DNA of 64,000 nucleotides from Juglans regia (GCF_001411555.2 NC_049901.1:43392302-43456301); one strand, 5' to 3'. Shown: positions 12,886 through 25,886, numbered from the stretch's first letter. Numbers and translations are program-made. The notes: a model not told the origin generated them from the letters alone.

Positions 12886-13813
12886 GTTTTTTCTCGAGAA
12901 GACAATGAGAGTGGCATGCTAGCTTAGCTCAAGCTAGCTTCCCATCCACTGACCTCGTCACCTCGTCCTTTCAGAAGTTGTCCAATCAAGTCGATGGATG
13001 CCCATAGGAATCAATTGCAGGCCCAAACAATATTGTAAGTACCAATGAACTTTAATGAGATGAACTGCACTACTGTCTATACGGCCAGCCAGTACAAGAG
13101 AGATTTGCTTTTGTCTCTATCCACCGATCTTTTTATTTATTTATTTTTGTGCTCGATGTTGCCTAAAATCACACATCGGACAAAAGCATGTTTGAGGTTG
13201 AAACAGCCAAACACTATCCTTTCCTAGCTCCGACCAAAAAGTAAAAGAAGCAAAAAATTCTCTCTACAAAGTTACAAACAACAAAGGATAAAGATAGGGT
13301 ATCTATCCTTCTAATATTATATTTATTATATTTTTAATTTTTAATTTTATTTAATGATTAAAAAAATAACTATTAACCTATCACTACCCAATAACAAATA
13401 CACAAAAGGAAAATGACAATAACTACCCTTTACAATTTGTCTACGACCTTCTGATAAAATAATATATTTTTTAAAATATTTATTTTTATTTGATGTGTTT
13501 GAAATTTTAAAAATATTATTTTATGCTAAATTGTAAATAAATTGTAAGGCTGTGATCTCTCATTACAAATAGAAGCACACAATTGGGTCCCAAAAAAAGA
13601 AAAAAGCAACAAACTAATGCACTAATTAATTTGCAAATCCATGAGATAAAACCATACTATATGCAATTATCTCTTCACAAAATACCATAATTACATAATT
13701 TATCATTCTCTCTCACCCACAAACACACCCAAATATTCTTTTTCCCAAATCAGTGTTAACCTGTTCATTTTGTTAAGCCCCTAATCTCTGTCTTTAAAAC
13801 TCTATCCTAAGTA
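12886..13813. other. Intergenic, no gene seen
   Basis: This is AT-rich DNA between the RIC gene and the 3' end of the LRR gene. The last 100 to 200 bases probably form the 3' UTR of the minus-strand LRR gene. Confidence 0.5.
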
Positions 13814-15226
13814 TTAATCCAGCAAAAGATAAACAAACAAAAATCCAAGAAACAATAGCAGCATATCATGAGGAACAACAAGCTGTGAATTAGAACCCCC
13901 AGTGAAAAGGACGGCATTGGGAATGACTGGTTTGTTGCTGCAGACCTTCAATTGCCCCCAAGTGGCCCTACCCTTAGAGCCCAATCCCTCGTCCACACAG
14001 AGTTCTGGGTTCCCTGCCAGCTTTAGTTTCAGCTTCCCACCAAATTTGGCTGGGAACTTGGCAGAGAATGGGACTCTTCCACTCAAATTGTTGTTCTCCA
14101 GATTGATTTCACTCACAGACTCCAAAAGGCCAAACTCCACAGGCACAGTCCCTTCAAGATTGTTGTTGTCAAGACCCAAGTAACATAAGTTTCTCAAATG
14201 CACACCCATGGAAGCCGGGATGTTCCCAACCAGGCCAGCGTTTGAGAGCCCGACCCCCAAAACACCCCCGAGCTCTTCCCAAATTTCCGGAATCTGCCCT
14301 CCCAGTAAATTCCCACTCAAGTACACTTCCTTCAATCTGGGCATTTCCCCTAAGATTAATGGAACCCCAAAATTGCCAAAATGGTTGTAGCTCAGGTCCA
14401 GGAACTCCAGGCTCTGTAGTCTCCTTAAATCCTCTGGGATTTTGCCAAAGAGTCGATTGTAGCTCAAATCCAGCTTCAAGAGCTCCGTTAGATTACCCAG
14501 AGTGTCAGGGACGTCTCCATCAAAATGATTATGACTCAGGTCAAGAACCTTCAGATTCTTCAGCTTGGCCAGATTTGAAGGGACCCCACCGCTGAGTTGA
14601 TTTCTCGAGAGCGTAATCTCTTCGAGTTTAACCAAATCACCCACCACGTTTGGGATATCCCCGTAGACTCCGTTTCCTGTCATAACGACCCTTCTTAAGC
14701 TTGTATAGTTCCGGATTATGCCACTGAGAGGCCCGACTAAAGATGGGTTATCGACGAACACGAGCTCTTCGAGAGTGGACAAGAAACTCGGCGAAGCGAC
14801 ATGAGGGAACGAAACACTCTGCGTTGCATTGTTGAAGCATTTATAGAAGAAGAGCTTGCGGAGAAACTTGAAGGAGGTGAAGAGTAGTGGGTCGAGGGCG
14901 GAGAACTCTGGGGAGCAAGGGGGGTTGGGAGCGTAGTCCGAGACGTACCCGAAGCTGAGCTCGGTGACATGGACCGTTTCGTTGGCCTCATCTTCATCGT
15001 CAGAGAAGTAGTCGCAGACGACGCCGTGCGGGGCGGAGGAGCACAAGTCGTCGGAGAAGAGGGAGCGCCAGGCGATGGTGGGGTTGATAGAGTGGAGGAC
15101 CTGATAGACAGCGTCTTGCTCGGCCGGGTTCAGCAGAGGTTGCTGCTGATGCGAAACAATGACAAGGGATAATAGTGTCGAAAGGAAGACGAGGGAAAAA
15201 CCAGAAACCGGATGGAACAGAGCCAT
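13814..15226 (-). CDS. Leucine-rich-repeat surface protein, PII-2 (Piriformospora indica-insensitive 2) type
   Basis: One uninterrupted exon codes 470 aa. Residues 1-27 form a signal peptide (MALFHPVSGFSLVFLSTLLS). A cysteine-containing N-cap follows (residues 60-75, DDLCSSAPHGVVCDYF). About nine plant-type repeats of the form LxxLxLSxNxLxGxIP run over residues 165-400, for example LKNLKVLDLSHNHFDGDVP and LQSLEFLDLSYNHF. The C-terminus (MLLLFLGFLFVYLLLD) is hydrophobic with no cytoplasmic tail, which fits a GPI-anchor signal or a simple membrane tail. There is no kinase domain, so it is receptor-like rather than a receptor kinase. PII-2 in Arabidopsis is needed for growth promotion by a root endophyte. 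Assignment to that group comes from the N-terminal WRSLFSDDLC and CSPEF blocks. The biochemical role is unknown. Confidence 0.85.
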   Translation of the reverse strand: MALFHPVSGFSLVFLSTLLSLVIVSHQQQPLLNPAEQDAVYQVLHSINPTIAWRSLFSDDLCSSAPHGVVCDYFSDDEDEANETVHVTELSFGYVSDYAPNPPCSPEFSALDPLLFTSFKFLRKLFFYKCFNNATQSVSFPHVASPSFLSTLEELVFVDNPSLVGPLSGIIRNYTSLRRVVMTGNGVYGDIPNVVGDLVKLEEITLSRNQLSGGVPSNLAKLKNLKVLDLSHNHFDGDVPDTLGNLTELLKLDLSYNRLFGKIPEDLRRLQSLEFLDLSYNHFGNFGVPLILGEMPRLKEVYLSGNLLGGQIPEIWEELGGVLGVGLSNAGLVGNIPASMGVHLRNLCYLGLDNNNLEGTVPVEFGLLESVSEINLENNNLSGRVPFSAKFPAKFGGKLKLKLAGNPELCVDEGLGSKGRATWGQLKVCSNKPVIPNAVLFTGGSNSQLVVPHDMLLLFLGFLFVYLLLD

Positions 15227-15278
15227 TGTTGTGGAGAAGGGTAAAAGCTTGTGAGAAGCTTTGAAGGTTTTGTTGGAG

Positions 15279-15288
15279 TATAAATATA
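15279..15288 (-). promoter_or_regulatory. Candidate TATA box of the LRR gene
   Basis: On the minus strand it reads TATATTTATA, about 53 bases before the ATG at 15226. This would leave a short leader of roughly 20 to 30 bases. Confidence 0.4.
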
Positions 15289-15954
15289 ATAAGATCTAGT
15301 GAGAGAGGAAGAGATCAGAGTTAATGGAGAAGCGGAGAAAGGACATGTTGGGCTACAATGGTGAGAAAAAGGGAGGGAGGGAGAGTGGGGTTTCTCAGGC
15401 ACTGAGCATGAGAGGAAATGGTTGGATCATTGAGATTTTGAGGACACTTAAGTTTGGTTTTGGTTTTTGGTTTTGGTTTCGGTTTGCGGTTGTTGGTGCC
15501 TGCAGCCTCAGCCTGTCTCTGCTTTCTGTTTCTGCAGCAGATTTCGTGTCCTACTTTTACCGATCTGGTCTTGTTTGGACTGCGTTGCTGTACTTCTAGT
15601 AAAACCATTTGAGCATTCACCTCTCTATTAATAGGAGTGTTTAATTTTCTTTTCTTTTTTCACCACTTTTACATTGTGATTATTGTATTGAAATGTTGTT
15701 TATTTTGTTATAAAACTCCATCACCTGTGATTTTTTAATAAAATTTACATGTTTAGAAAAAAAAAATAGGAGTGTTCATTTTTTTTTTATTATAAGTATA
15801 AGCTTACTACTCCCTACTATCTATTTAATACTCTATAGTATATTTGAAATGTTTATTTTTTATTATTTTCTTTTACGTATTTTTTTAATATTCTTAATCA
15901 TTAAAAAAATTAAAAAATATATAACTTTATTAATAGTAACTTCCTTAATTATTC
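15289..15954. other. Upstream region of the LRR gene, no gene seen
   Basis: 15300-15600 is pyrimidine/purine-biased promoter DNA of the minus-strand LRR gene. The open frames on both strands (about 90 to 100 codons) are low-complexity, with runs such as GFGFWFWFRF. Confidence 0.5.
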
Positions 15955-16172
15955 AGGTGTCATTTGAATAATAAGTTGAGATTATATAGTTGAGATGAAA
16001 GTTAAACATTAAATAAAATATACTAAAATATAATTTTTTAATATTATTATTATTTTGAGATTTGAAAGTTTTGAATTGTTTATTATATTTTATGTAAAAT
16101 TTTGAAAAAGTAATAATAATGAGATTAAATGATATGAGATTAAACACTTATAGTATCTAAACAGAGCCTAAG
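15955..16172 (+). repeat. GATGAGATGAG-type MITE, copy 4 (degenerate)
   Basis: It carries AGTTGAGATGAAAG, TAAATAAAATATACTAAAATATAA, TTTTGAATTGTTTATTATAT and AATAATGAGATTAAATGA in family order. The ends are decayed (TTTGAATAATAAG and ATCTAAACAGAGCCTAAG). Confidence 0.55.
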
Positions 16173-19100
16173 TATAAAAAAAATTAAAAAAAAAATAAAG
16201 GGAGTAATAAATGAGTAGTAGAAAATAATAAGTCTATCATTATTCATTTTTTTAGATGGAAAAAATTAGGAAAATAATATCATATAATTATATCTATAAT
16301 TTTTTACACAATTTTATTTTAAATGATAAATGTATTTATAAAATAATTAAAAAGTAATTTTAAGGACAACTTCTAAATGTATAAATCTTGCACATATATT
16401 TTATAAAAAAGTGATTTATATCATGGAAAAATTATATTTTTATATTTTTTTTTACTATGTAGTCCACTTTTTATAAATGGATGCATCATGTTTATGCTTT
16501 AAAACTTGTATATATTATTGTTCATAACTAAAATAATAATCGATTTAAAATATATATTCGACTTAAAATATAATTATTTAAAAAAATTACTCGTTTAAAA
16601 GTAAACGAATTATTATTTTGATAAACACATTATAATATAACGATTATATGTTTTTTTTTTCCCCCTTAAAACGGACTATTTAAATAGTTATGATATATCA
16701 TAATTTTAATTTAATATTTATATATTATAAGAACATAATTATTAGCCGTATTTACGACATGACTTCTTTTCCACGCAATTACAAGACAATCGCTAACCAA
16801 TGAGACCGATACAGTTCCTGGAAAGCAACAGAAGAATAATTTGGGAAAGCAATAAGGGCATAATAGACTTTCCGCCAAGGACCGTACATCTTCACATTTT
16901 CGCTTTTTAACAAGAATAAAGATAGAGTTATTACCTATTACTATTTATCTATTATTTTTTTTATTTAATTTTTTATTAAGAAAGTAAATATTAATAAAAT
17001 TATATATTTTTTCTTATAAAAAAAATTATATATTTTTTTAATTTTTTCTTAATAATTAAAGATGTTAACAAAATAATTAAAATAAAATAAAATAAAAACT
17101 TGTATTACAGTTAGGTAATATATGGATAACAATAGGGTATAGTAAACCTATCATTACCCTTTTAATAAAGGGTAAGGCTATTATGCAGACGTACCGTTCA
17201 GATTTTTTTTTTTTTTTGCTTTATTTTCATATTTTTTTAATATATTTAAATATTTTTAAAAAATAAAAAAATATATTAATATATCTAAAATCATTTCCTT
17301 AATTATTAAGTATAAAAAAAATGACCAACAGTAAACTAGGGGGGTCAAACTAGGACGACAAATAAGCTTTTTCCTTTAATAAATTTGAAAGACTTGTGTC
17401 GGGATAACCCATGGGCAATTTTAAAACATCTCATTCCATCAGCACTAGTATTGATTTTTCTATATGTATATTCAAAAGAAAAAATTTATACAATCTTTTA
17501 CTATTTACACAACCTTCACATACTATATTTTTAAATTTTTTTTTCTTTTATCAAATATTTAATATATTAATAATGAATAGAAAAATTAATTTAATTTTAA
17601 AAGAATAAACTTAAAAAAAATATTAAAAAATTTAAAAATTAACAAAAATATGGTGTATAGAGGTAGAGGAGATTGTGTAGTATTGCTTAACCAAATAATA
17701 ATATAATCATTATTTTTTATATATTTTATAATTAAAACCATGTGCTAAAAATATAAATTCTATATATCTAAATATTACCAATTTCATATATCAAAATGAC
17801 TAATTTTATAAATAAATATTAATATGTACCAAAAAACACTTTATATCATCAACTTAATACAAATTTCATATATCAAAATCATTTTAATACAAATTCCACA
17901 AAAATGATTTTAATGGGTAGGAGAGAGAAAAAAATATTAAAAATAATATTTGGAGAGTGAATAGTATTTGCATTATTCTCTGTAAAAATTTAGATATGCA
18001 TAAGCTAATATATATGAATTTAAAGACATATTATTTAAATATGAAGATAAAGATAAAGATGAATAAGCTACTGCTAGTGCTAGATGCGGTATATTTATCA
18101 TTATTAAATAATTTTTTATTAGATAATTTTTTATCATTTAATGGTAATAAATACGACACATTTTATATAATAAAATGAAAATAAGATAGTGGTATGGTTT
18201 ATAAAAAAAAAAGTTAATGATATATATATAATATATTATATAATAATATTATAAAATGAAGATATTTTTTTAAAATGATGTTATTTTTATAAGATATTTT
18301 ATAAAAAGTATTTTTAATTTAAGATGTAATTGTTAAAAATGTTGTAAAAAATATAGTATGTAAATTATTTTAAAAAAAATATATCTAAACGGCCATAACT
18401 CCGGCATGTAAACCGCTCGAACTTTAACTCAATCCCAAGACGCTTGGACCGGCTTCCTATACAGACGAAAAAGTTGGCAGCCGACAATTACCTGCGGACA
18501 AAGGCAGCCGTGAGCCGACAACGACGCGCCGCAGCCGCCGGGTAGCTGTCCTATGAAAGAGACGTCTAGCTGATCCAGACGAGACTGTCAAAGTGTCATG
18601 GACGACGTGTCTTAACTTTGCTGGATTGGTAGTGACACGTGGTGATCTACGGAATATTGTTTCCTGAAATGACAGAGCATGCCAATTCTGTTTACAGGCG
18701 GGTCATTTGTGGGCCAATCGGATGGCCCGAATCCTTGCTGTTATTGGCAGTGCCGGGACCACGACCTCACTTTTTAACCGTCGCTTGGGTTTTTTTTAGG
18801 GATAATTGTTAAAAAATAATGATATATATAAGTTGAAAGATAAATTATATTTGTAACAGAGTAATGCAAAAGCGTCTTGCAGTTTATTTTTAAAAAGTGA
18901 ATAATTACTAAATTTATATAGAAAAAAATTATTTTTTTATTATTAAATTTTATTTATTTTTAAAACGATTACATAATATTTATTCATTTTAGGACTATAA
19001 ATAACATTACTCAAATTAAAATATGGGTAAGAATTTTTATAAAAATTAGGATCTTTTTTTTTTAAAATGGTGTGATAATGTATTTGGGATTTGCCCTTAA

Positions 19101-19410
19101 ATTATTCTTGTTAAAATTTTATATTCTCCAATTGTATTTTCTATTTTTGGAGTTTTTTTTTTTTTCTCCTGAAGCAATTGATGATGATGTGTTAATTATA
19201 TCAAGAATTGCAAATAAGGAGACACAACTATCACGATTCAATAATGATCAGGTAAGAAATTAAAAAAAAAAACAATTATAGAAATAGGTCAAATGGGTAG
19301 AGTTGGTGTGTCAAATTCTTGTTTTCATATTTAGAGAGGATCATTTGAGATCGATTACTAAGACAATATTTAATTGTAGTGAACAGTCTTATGTAGTATA
19401 TAATTTTTTT
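16173..19410. other. AT-rich desert with one GC-rich island, no gene supported
   Basis: Most of these 3.2 kb is A/T homopolymer-rich DNA with no coding signal. 18390-18790 is an abrupt GC-rich island containing GCCGCAGCCGCCGGG and GACACGTGGTG. No open frame follows it in either direction. Short open frames at 17411-17608 and 17957-18178 are rich in Ile, Asn, Leu and Lys, as random AT-rich DNA gives. Confidence 0.45.
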
Positions 19411-20050
19411 GGTTAATTACATTTTGACTTGACCCATCAAACTTTCACTCAATTTATAATGTGCCTCCGAAACTAATAATTACATCAAAGTGGACTCTCG
19501 AACTTTCAAAACTTCTCAATCACCCATTCTATTTGCCAGCATAGTCAAATCTAACGAAAATTCACTGCAAATATGTAATTTTCATATAATTTATTATCAT
19601 CAATTATATAAATATAAAATAATATATACTATCAATTAATAATAAATTATTAATCATTAACCATATATAAAATTATTTTATACCTAAGTTGTAAGCAATT
19701 ATGAATAATCTATGTACACAATGAAATTATTTGATATTCATTAACTATATATAAATTAATAAACAAAATTATTTATGATTTATGATTTATTATTAATTGA
19801 TAACATATATTATTTTATAATTTATATGGTCAATGATAATAGATAGAAATTACATCTTTGCAATGAATGTTATGCATATGAATAACACGTGCAGTGAATT
19901 TTCGTTAGATTTAACACTGATGGTAGACGGAAGAGGAGAACTGAGAAGTTTTGAAAATTCGAGGGTCCTGATGCAATTATTAGTTTCAGAAGTATATTGT
20001 GAATTGAGTGAAAGTTCAAGAGATCAAAGTGTAATTAACCCTAATTTTTT
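19401..20050. mobile_element. Mutator-like MITE with long terminal inverted repeats
   Basis: 19411-20040 is bounded by inverted repeats about 110 bp long. The left one reads GGTTAATTACATTTTGACTT, then AAACTTTCACTCAATTTATA, GAAACTAATAATTACATCA and TTTCAAAACTTCTCA. The right one carries the same blocks in reverse complement, for example TGAGAAGTTTTGAAAATTCG and GTGTAATTAACC. TAATTTTTT flanks both sides one base out (19401-19409 and 20042-20050), fitting a 9-bp Mutator-type target duplication. The interior is AT-rich and codes nothing. Confidence 0.65.
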
Positions 20051-22322
20051 AAAATTTGTTTCCCAATGTTGATCATAGGAGTGTAAGTCTCCTAACAAAA
20101 AGAATTTATATAAGATAGTTCTAGTAGTAAAATATGGAGCTGAGACCACGAGCAGTGTACTAATTGTTAAAGACTTAACTCTTGATCTAAACGCTCTATA
20201 ACGGTTGAATACTAATTTAGTTAAACTTGTAGCCCTTAGATCATAACAAGCACACGAAAAAGCAAAAATGGATGATGGACAACCAAAGCAATGGAACATA
20301 ACTTCATGATCTTCCAAACATGACACTTGCATGATGGAAGTGGATGATTTTGCACAAGAGTAATGCAACTCATCATCCCAATTATCATCATCATTTATCT
20401 TTCATATTCGTTAAGAAAATAGTGTTTCAAAAAGATAATTAAAGAAGTTTAAAATTAGGAGAATTGCATGCATGGTAATCTTATAAGAATAATTATGAAC
20501 TTATAAATACTATATGCAATCATGTGTACGTTTTAAAGTTATTATTTGAAATATAGTGTGTGTATGTGTGTGTGTGTGTTTATATATATATATATATATA
20601 TACTAGGAAAGGACAACATGCCCTGCACATGTGTCCAGTTTAATTTTACATTATTTTTTATTTTATAAAAAAATAAATTACTTTAAAAAGTATAAACAAT
20701 GAATTATAGAAAAAAACAAATCAATTCATCATCTCCTATACTATACAGTAATTTCTCATTTGTACTATTCAATTTAAACATATATACGTTGATGTTTAAA
20801 TGTGTGTTTACACATCAAGAAAAAAAAATCATATATTGATGTGTGGTGTGAAGATGATGAATAACATTTATTTAAACAAAAAATCATTTTAAATCTAATA
20901 TCTATTTTTAATCTAGCCGTTGACAATCCTAGTTTTATGTGTTTTTATTTATTACTACTATTAATGGTTGTGGTATTATTTTTTATCATTATTATGGTTG
21001 ATGTAGATTCTATTTTATTTTACCTTGTATTTTATTTTTGGTAAGGTCTTTGTTCTGTAGTGGTTTGTATCTAATGTTTTGAGGGAGATTTGTTTGCTTG
21101 GGTTAGTATGTGTGTAAATTAGGGCCCAGTCCGTTTACCCTAAGCCTGACCCCTCTAGACCCACCCTAAAACTAAGTCGTTTTGGGGGGTTTAAGAATCA
21201 AATGGAACCCTAGGGTTCCATCTTATTCTTCTCATCTCCCTCATTGCACAGTTGACCTCACTTTTTTTTTTCTTTCTAATTTTTTCTACTTCGTGCCGAA
21301 GGCTTTGCCTACTCCACCATCACACTCCACCAACGGCTCAGCACCATGCGTGCGCTGAGCAGAACCCTTCCACCTCTGACACCATTTTAGCAGAAAACGT
21401 TCTCTCTCCCACACTTCATCTTCAACATTTCTGTCGGTTTCTCTCCATTTTCGTTTATTATCTCACAGCTCCTCTGTGTTATTATTGTTCTTCACTGGCT
21501 TTTCTCTCAACAGACAAACAAAAATCAACACATTTTTCTTTATTTGTTTTTTGTGATATTTAAAAAGTTTTTTTCCCCAAAATTTTACGAATTTGAAGCT
21601 TTATCTTCCAAATTTATTTATTTTTCTTTCGGTTGATGTATGTTGGTTTGTTGTTATCGATCTATTTTTTCCTTTTATCTGTGGTAGTTTATTTATTTCG
21701 CTTAAATAAGTTTTTTTGAACACATATTAGAATATTTTTTTGAAATTTCTATTTTTTTCTATAATTTGTTTTTTTTTGGTGCCATGAGTTGTTGTGGCAA
21801 TTAGTTTGTGCACGACATTTTTTTTCACAAATGCCTAAGGTTCATCTTTGAGAGCTTATTTTTTTTTCTGATTTTTTTTCTCTATACATCCGAACAGATC
21901 TCTATAAATTTTAAGAGATGGTGTTCAAATCTGAATCATGTTACATTTTTTTTACAAATCTCAGTCCATACAATTTTTTCTTTTGTTAATCTGTAATTTT
22001 TTTTCCCTCTTGTTTTTTCCTCTTTTTTTTTCATCGTACATCTGTAAGTAACTAAGTAGACGTTGTTCATTTCCTATATATCTGAGTTGGTGTACAATTT
22101 TTTTTCAATTGTTGTTTGTAAATTTTTTTTTTTCGCATGGCCTTATACTGTAATTTTTCATATGACATTTTCCTGTATTTTTTTATTTTTTTCATTTTAT
22201 TTAAGTGTTGGGATGAATATTTTCATTGGGAATTTTTAATTTTCAAATGCTTAGAAATCTTTATGTCTTTTATATACTGATTTATTTTTTATACATGCTT
22301 CTCTCTGGTTTTGGCATATCTT
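20051..22322. other. Intergenic, no gene supported
   Basis: A (TG)n(TA)n microsatellite lies at about 20561-20602. A GC-richer patch at 21120-21420 carries CTAAGTCGTTTTGGGGGG and AACCCTAGGGTTCC, then becomes a very T-rich tract to about 22300. The frames at 20024-20368 (-) and 21252-21563 (+) have no family features. Confidence 0.45.
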
Positions 22323-22556
22323 AGGAGATGTTTGGATTCAGAGATGAGTTGAGATGGGTTGAGATGATTTTTGAATAATAGAATAAAAGTTGAATTATTT
22401 ATTATATTTTGTGTGAGAATTTAGGAAAGTTATTTTGGGATTTGAAAAAGTTGAATTGTTTATTATATTTTGTGTGGAAATTTGAAAAAAATGTAATGAT
22501 GAGATGAGATGAGTTGAGGTGGGTTGAGGTGGGTTTTGAATCCAAACCTCGCCTTA
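22323..22556 (+). repeat. GATGAGATGAG-type MITE, copy 5 (best preserved ends)
   Basis: The ends are GTTTGGATTCAGAGATGAG and GGTTTTGAATCCAAACC, an inverted pair. Inside, TTGAATTATTTATTATATTTTGTGTG occurs twice, so the core has a direct duplication. Confidence 0.75.
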
Positions 22557-22929
22557 ATATATTTGATATTTCTTTGGACGTGGCTTGAACATTTGTAAGT
22601 CGTAGGTTTTTTTATTTTTACGTCGCGTGGATCTTCCTAGATACACCACTCAAGTCACCGCTCCCTCTCTCTCTCTAGAAAAAACCTCTCAATTCTTTCT
22701 AACTTTACACAAACTCCAATTTTAACGAAAGGGGTGGGAGCTTCGGCTCCTCTCCCTCTCTTTTTCCTTCCCCCTCCCTTCTCTTTTGTCCATGTTAATT
22801 TCTGTATAGGTTTTTTTAGTTTTTGGTTATGTTTTTCATGTCAAATAAGGGAGGATCGCCATTTGAGTGTTTTCAGCAGTTGCCTTTCAACACGCGCCAC
22901 ACCGGGATGATGCTCAGCCGCCGATCTTC

Positions 22930-23690
22930 AAGACCACCGAATCCGACGTCCATTGGAGTGGAGCGTAACCCGCACGCACGGGAGGAAGTTCGGATCTTAT
23001 CGGCGAGTGGTTATCACGCGCCACCGAGGAGCTCCCAGAGTGACCAGTGTCCTGCACGCGCCTCTGCCATTGCATTGTGCACTGTTCATTCGTTTTGTTT
23101 CAGTGTTTTTGATTTATTGTTTTTTGTTGTTTCGTTTCTTGTTGTTCCGTTTCAATTTTTTGTTTTTGTTTTTGTTTTTTTTTGTTTTTTTTTGTTTTTT
23201 TTTGCGTCGTTGCTTTTTTTGTTGACCCAAGTGAGGTGTTGTGTTTTTAGTTTGGACATAATATGGGGCAAGGGATATTCTAGAGTGGCGGGCGATGCTA
23301 CAACTGATGGTCGTACGGCCAGTGCTCGTACGTAGGTGCCGCCTGCGCAATGGAGGCTGTTTTGTCCGTGCGTGAGCTGGGTGTTCGTGCCGTCAGGGCT
23401 CGAGATGCTGATGCTTGTAGTGGGCGTTACGTCCGAGATCACACCAGTGCTTGTGATTTTGTAGTTTTTAGTGTGTTTAATTTGTTGTTTTTTGTTGTTT
23501 TTGTAGTTTTTAATAAATTAGAAATAGGCTATTGGATTTAATGTCCATAGCAGGATCCTGTACTCTTTCTCCCTGAGAGGATAGAGGGGGCTTTTTAAGT
23601 TCTGTTTTTATAGAACTCATTTCTCTGTTAGGAGAGAGTTTGTTGTGAAATTAAGACAATGTATGTCCCAAAGAAATTTAAGTCCAACAA
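22930..23690 (+). repeat. Dispersed repeat family R, copy 1
   Basis: It matches 52540-53230 block by block: GGAGTGGAGC(G/T)TA(A/G)CCCGCAC, GGAGGAAGTT, a Pu/T-rich stretch, ATATGGG(G/A)(C/T)AAG, CAGTGGAGGCT-like and CGTGCATGAGCT-like blocks, AATAAATTAGAAATAG and AAATTAAGACAAT. It codes nothing I recognise. The high-copy feel and T-rich middle suggest a non-coding retroelement part. The 170-codon frame at 22823-23335 is a by-product of this repeat. Confidence 0.6.
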
Positions 23691-23977
23691 ATCTCTGTAA
23701 TATTGTTTCTCGCATGTCACTGAAATCTTGTTTCTTATCTAACTATCTTAGTTGTATTATTTTTTTTAGATAGTCTATACGCTAACAATTACCTTCTGAG
23801 GTTTGTTCTTGGCATGTTTCCTTTTTATGTCTGTGCTTATATCTAAATCAGTTTTGGCTACACATAGAGATCCAAGATTACATAAATGAGATTCTAATTT
23901 ATTTCCTTTCTTTTTTCTCATTTTATTTTACTCTTTTCTCCACATCTAGAAATGTTCTTATTTTCTCATTTCTGGTT

Positions 23978-24015
<38 letters not shown>

Positions 24016-24829
24016 TCTCTTCCTTTGGTTAGCATTTTTTTTCCACCTTACAGATTTGAGAGTTTATTTGTAACATCTAGATTTTTTTTGGTAGATTTGA
24101 AACTTATTTTTTTATTATTTGTGTTTGTATATTAATTTTGGAAAATGTTACTAGTTAGCAACCTCTCATGTAACACAGTAACAAAGATAGATCACATCGA
24201 ATTTTTTCATATGTCATTGTAATATTGTTTTCATATTTGAGGATCTTACTTTTACTTTGTTTTTATTGGGATATTGTATAGGTTAACACTTAACGGTTAG
24301 TATCTTCTGATGTAAACACAGAAATGGACATACAAATGGAAGAATGTAAAGACCAAAAAGACCAAAAATTGTATATAAAAACGGTGGGTAAATAAATAAA
24401 ACAGTAAAATAAGCATAGCAAAAGAAAAAGATCAGAAAGGTAAGTCGATTATGTGAAGAATGTAACAAAATTAAGGGTAAATCTGTAAATATGTCTATAA
24501 AATGAAGGGAGGGATAAAAACGTAAAAATAGGAATAAAAACAAATGAGGGATAATGACCAAAAAAGTAGTCGGCAAAAGAAGGGTAAAACTGTAAAATAC
24601 AAACAGTAGATAACGGAAATGAATGATTGAAAGGAAAAATAAATATAAAAGCTGGAGTAAAATTGAAAAAGAAAATGTTAGACAAAAATATTGTTCATCT
24701 AACATTCACGATTATATATATAGTAGATATATATATGGCTAGTCTATGCATCTGCCCATTCCCTCACATACGACACATGAATTCTGACGTGGTCTTTTTT
24801 TTTTTTTTTTTAATTCTATCTAAACATGC
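23691..24829. other. Intergenic, no gene supported
   Basis: A (TA)n tract lies at 23981-24014. The minus-strand frame at 24283-24705 (140 codons) is a Phe/Leu/Tyr-rich translation of purine-rich DNA and shows no domain. Confidence 0.45.
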
Positions 24830-25886
24830 GTTTAGATAGAGAGAAAACATTTCGAATCCCCCCCCCTACCCCCGTTCTTCCTCCCCCCGCATTCTTCCTC
24901 TACCATCACGTTCTTCCTCTTCACGTCTGCTATCACGTTTTTCCTCCGCCAGTGGCCTCTTCACGTCCGGCACTGTCTAGGACCGCCGAAGCCACAACCG
25001 ACCCACCACTGTTTGCTGGTAAATCTTCTCCTAAAGTTTTTTTTTCTCTATTTTATAATCTTTGAGAGGCAAAATATTTAAGCAAGTTCACAAGTTTATT
25101 TTCTTTGCTCAGGTGTTTTTCTTTGTCTTTTAAAATAAGTTTTTCAGATGAAGTAGATAAAGTTTTCGTTGATTTTCTTTGCTCAGGTTATGGTTTTTTA
25201 TGTGAATCTTGCAAAGCATTTCTTAACTTTATTTGGACTTGAAGAAGCAGAGAACATTGTAGTTAGTTTTCCAATTAGCAACTAATTATTTCTTAGAGTT
25301 TTATTGTTAAAGTTTATTCTTTCTTGAAAAATCTTTAAATGAGGCTATAATGATGGTATGGTTTTTGTTTGCTCAGTGGTTATTTTAGTTCAACATGGAA
25401 AGTTTGGATTATAGTTTGGATTTTTCTTAAAAGTACCGAAAATCATAGTAAATAAAGTTTGGATTTTTCTTTGCTTTATTTTTTGTTTACTTCCTATTGA
25501 ATTTTATGAATTGTGACTTGGCTATATAATTATCGTGTAAAATGTAAGCATTGGAATTGGCTATCGTAAGTTCATTACATTAATTTTTTTACTCTTTTGT
25601 CTATATATTTAATATGTTTCATTTTCCAATTTGTTTGGAAACTTGAGACTTGGGGTGTTAGTGCAAAGTAATTTTTTTTTATGCGTTGTATAAGAGTGAG
25701 AACTATTTTTTGATGCGTTGTATAAAAGTGGGAACTATTTTTGTTTGTTTTGGATTCAAATCCAAAATTAAATGATTAGAGCCGTATGTAGAATATTAGT
25801 TTGAGTTGGGTAACCATGTTCTTTGTATTTTTTTTAGTTGGGTAACAATTTAATTTAATTTTCGTATCTTCAGTTGAAATAGTGAG

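Noticed and set aside
13902..15172. Plus-strand open frames opposite the LRR gene
   Set aside because: They are antisense shadows of the strongly supported LRR coding sequence.
22823..23335. 170-codon open frame
   Set aside because: It falls in dispersed repeat R, has long Phe/Val runs from T-rich DNA, and is not kept open in the second copy of the repeat.
24283..24705. 140-codon minus-strand open frame rich in Phe and Leu
   Set aside because: Low-complexity translation of an AT-biased tract with no domain, no splice context and alternative frames equally open.
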